DNA of 60,748 bases from assembly GCA_949840915.1 (NCBI GenBank), contig CATKXY010000016.1:1-60748 (forward strand), in the 5' to 3' direction. The notes under the pieces were generated by a model. That model ran no database searches. It saw only the letters and a program-made list of their open reading frames with translations, and was not told where the DNA came from. Shown here piece after piece: positions 60,624 to 60,748 of this stretch. Numbering within the stretch: the stretch's first letter is position 1; each line of letters starts with the position of its first letter. Source of the stretch: an uncultured Lachnospiraceae bacterium (GTDB taxonomy: Bacteria > Bacillota > Clostridia > Lachnospirales > Lachnospiraceae). Made by a program: the position numbers and the translations under genes.

Positions 60624-60748
60624 GGACTATCCCAAAGTTTGTGTAAACCTTCAAACTGATGTAAGATAGTATTACTCAGTTTGGAGGTTTTATTATGGCA
60701 AGAAAAAACGAAAGCCCACAAAAAGCAGCAATGAGGGAAATGATGCGC
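60624..60748 (+). mobile_element. IS256-family insertion sequence, left end (runs off the window)
   Basis: The segment holds a leader starting near GACTATCCCAAAGTTTGTG, a 14-bp inverted repeat (60646-60659 with 60676-60689) and the start of a transposase frame. The exact terminal repeat cannot be placed because the right end is outside the window, so the left boundary (about 60624) is approximate. Confidence 0.65.
60695..60748 (+). CDS. IS256-family transposase, N terminus (partial)
   Basis: Eighteen codons from ATG 60695 to the window end, MARKNESPQKAAMREMMR, which resembles the N terminus of IS256/mutator-type transposases from Clostridia. TTGGAGGTTTTATT is the ribosome site. The GGAGG is buried in a predicted leader hairpin, a common way for insertion sequences to limit translation from read-through transcripts. 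Identification rests on the short N terminus and the leader. Confidence 0.65.
   Translation, partial: MARKNESPQKAAMREMMR

Overview
The window looks like a chromosomal segment of a spore-former-related Clostridia member, most likely Lachnospiraceae. The basis is gene content: DUF4317, DUF6020 and DUF6273 proteins, a Spo0A-type DNA-binding protein, a SpoVB-like flippase, RqcH, and the order uvrC-hprK-glcK-murB-rapZ-whiA-HPr. Ribosome binding sites are strong GGAGG types and several promoters are sigma-A-like. The species cannot be named from this sequence. No rRNA, tRNA, CRISPR array or prophage was seen.

Layout. 1-2808: the 3' end of an unknown gene with a terminator, a 5'-truncated ABC ATPase and its FtsX-like permease. 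2777-9801: housekeeping genes (DUF4317, a stand-alone Spo0A C-terminal domain, glgA, a SpoVB-like flippase, rqcH). 9975-15452: pseB-pseC and a multistep phosphorelay pair. 15459-19804 (minus): the complete GDP-L-fucose route gmd-fcl-manC-manA, divergent from an AraC regulator. 20882-23362: an AT-rich type II restriction-modification pair. 23349-36254: a surface-glycan locus with four GT2 transferases, four large polytopic membrane proteins, an FAD oxidoreductase, a sugar aminotransferase and a GNAT acetyltransferase. 36560-43874: a membrane-anchored SGNH hydrolase, a tandem pair of DUF6273 genes and a large secreted VWA/lipase-like/B-repeat/CBM2-like protein split over three frames. 43999-45511: a WYL regulator with a ClbS/DfsB-like gene. 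45551-49159 (minus): pyrG and a DUF1846 gene. 49314-60485 (plus): ftsH, uvrC, hprK, glcK, murB, rapZ, whiA, a Crh-like HPr, a lipid kinase and fba. The window ends inside an IS256-family element.

How the genes fit together. The nucleotide-sugar genes (PseBC, ManA/ManC/Gmd/Fcl, DegT plus GNAT) plausibly feed the glycan locus, whose GT2 and GT-C-like proteins would build and decorate a polymer. HprK, GlcK and the Crh-like HPr form a carbon-catabolite signalling module beside aldolase and cell-wall genes.

Most unusual structure: two copies of an intergenic element of about 215 bp at 36285-36500 and 47403-47615. Each can fold into a long stem with two apical hairpins. The copies differ in sequence, but paired changes keep the stems, the four-base loops and one internal mismatch. 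I know of no described family that it matches. Other points of note are a shared TGACA-N5-TGTCA operator in front of the WYL and ClbS-like genes, and the double frameshift in the secreted protein, one of which may lie at an A_AAA_AAG slip site.
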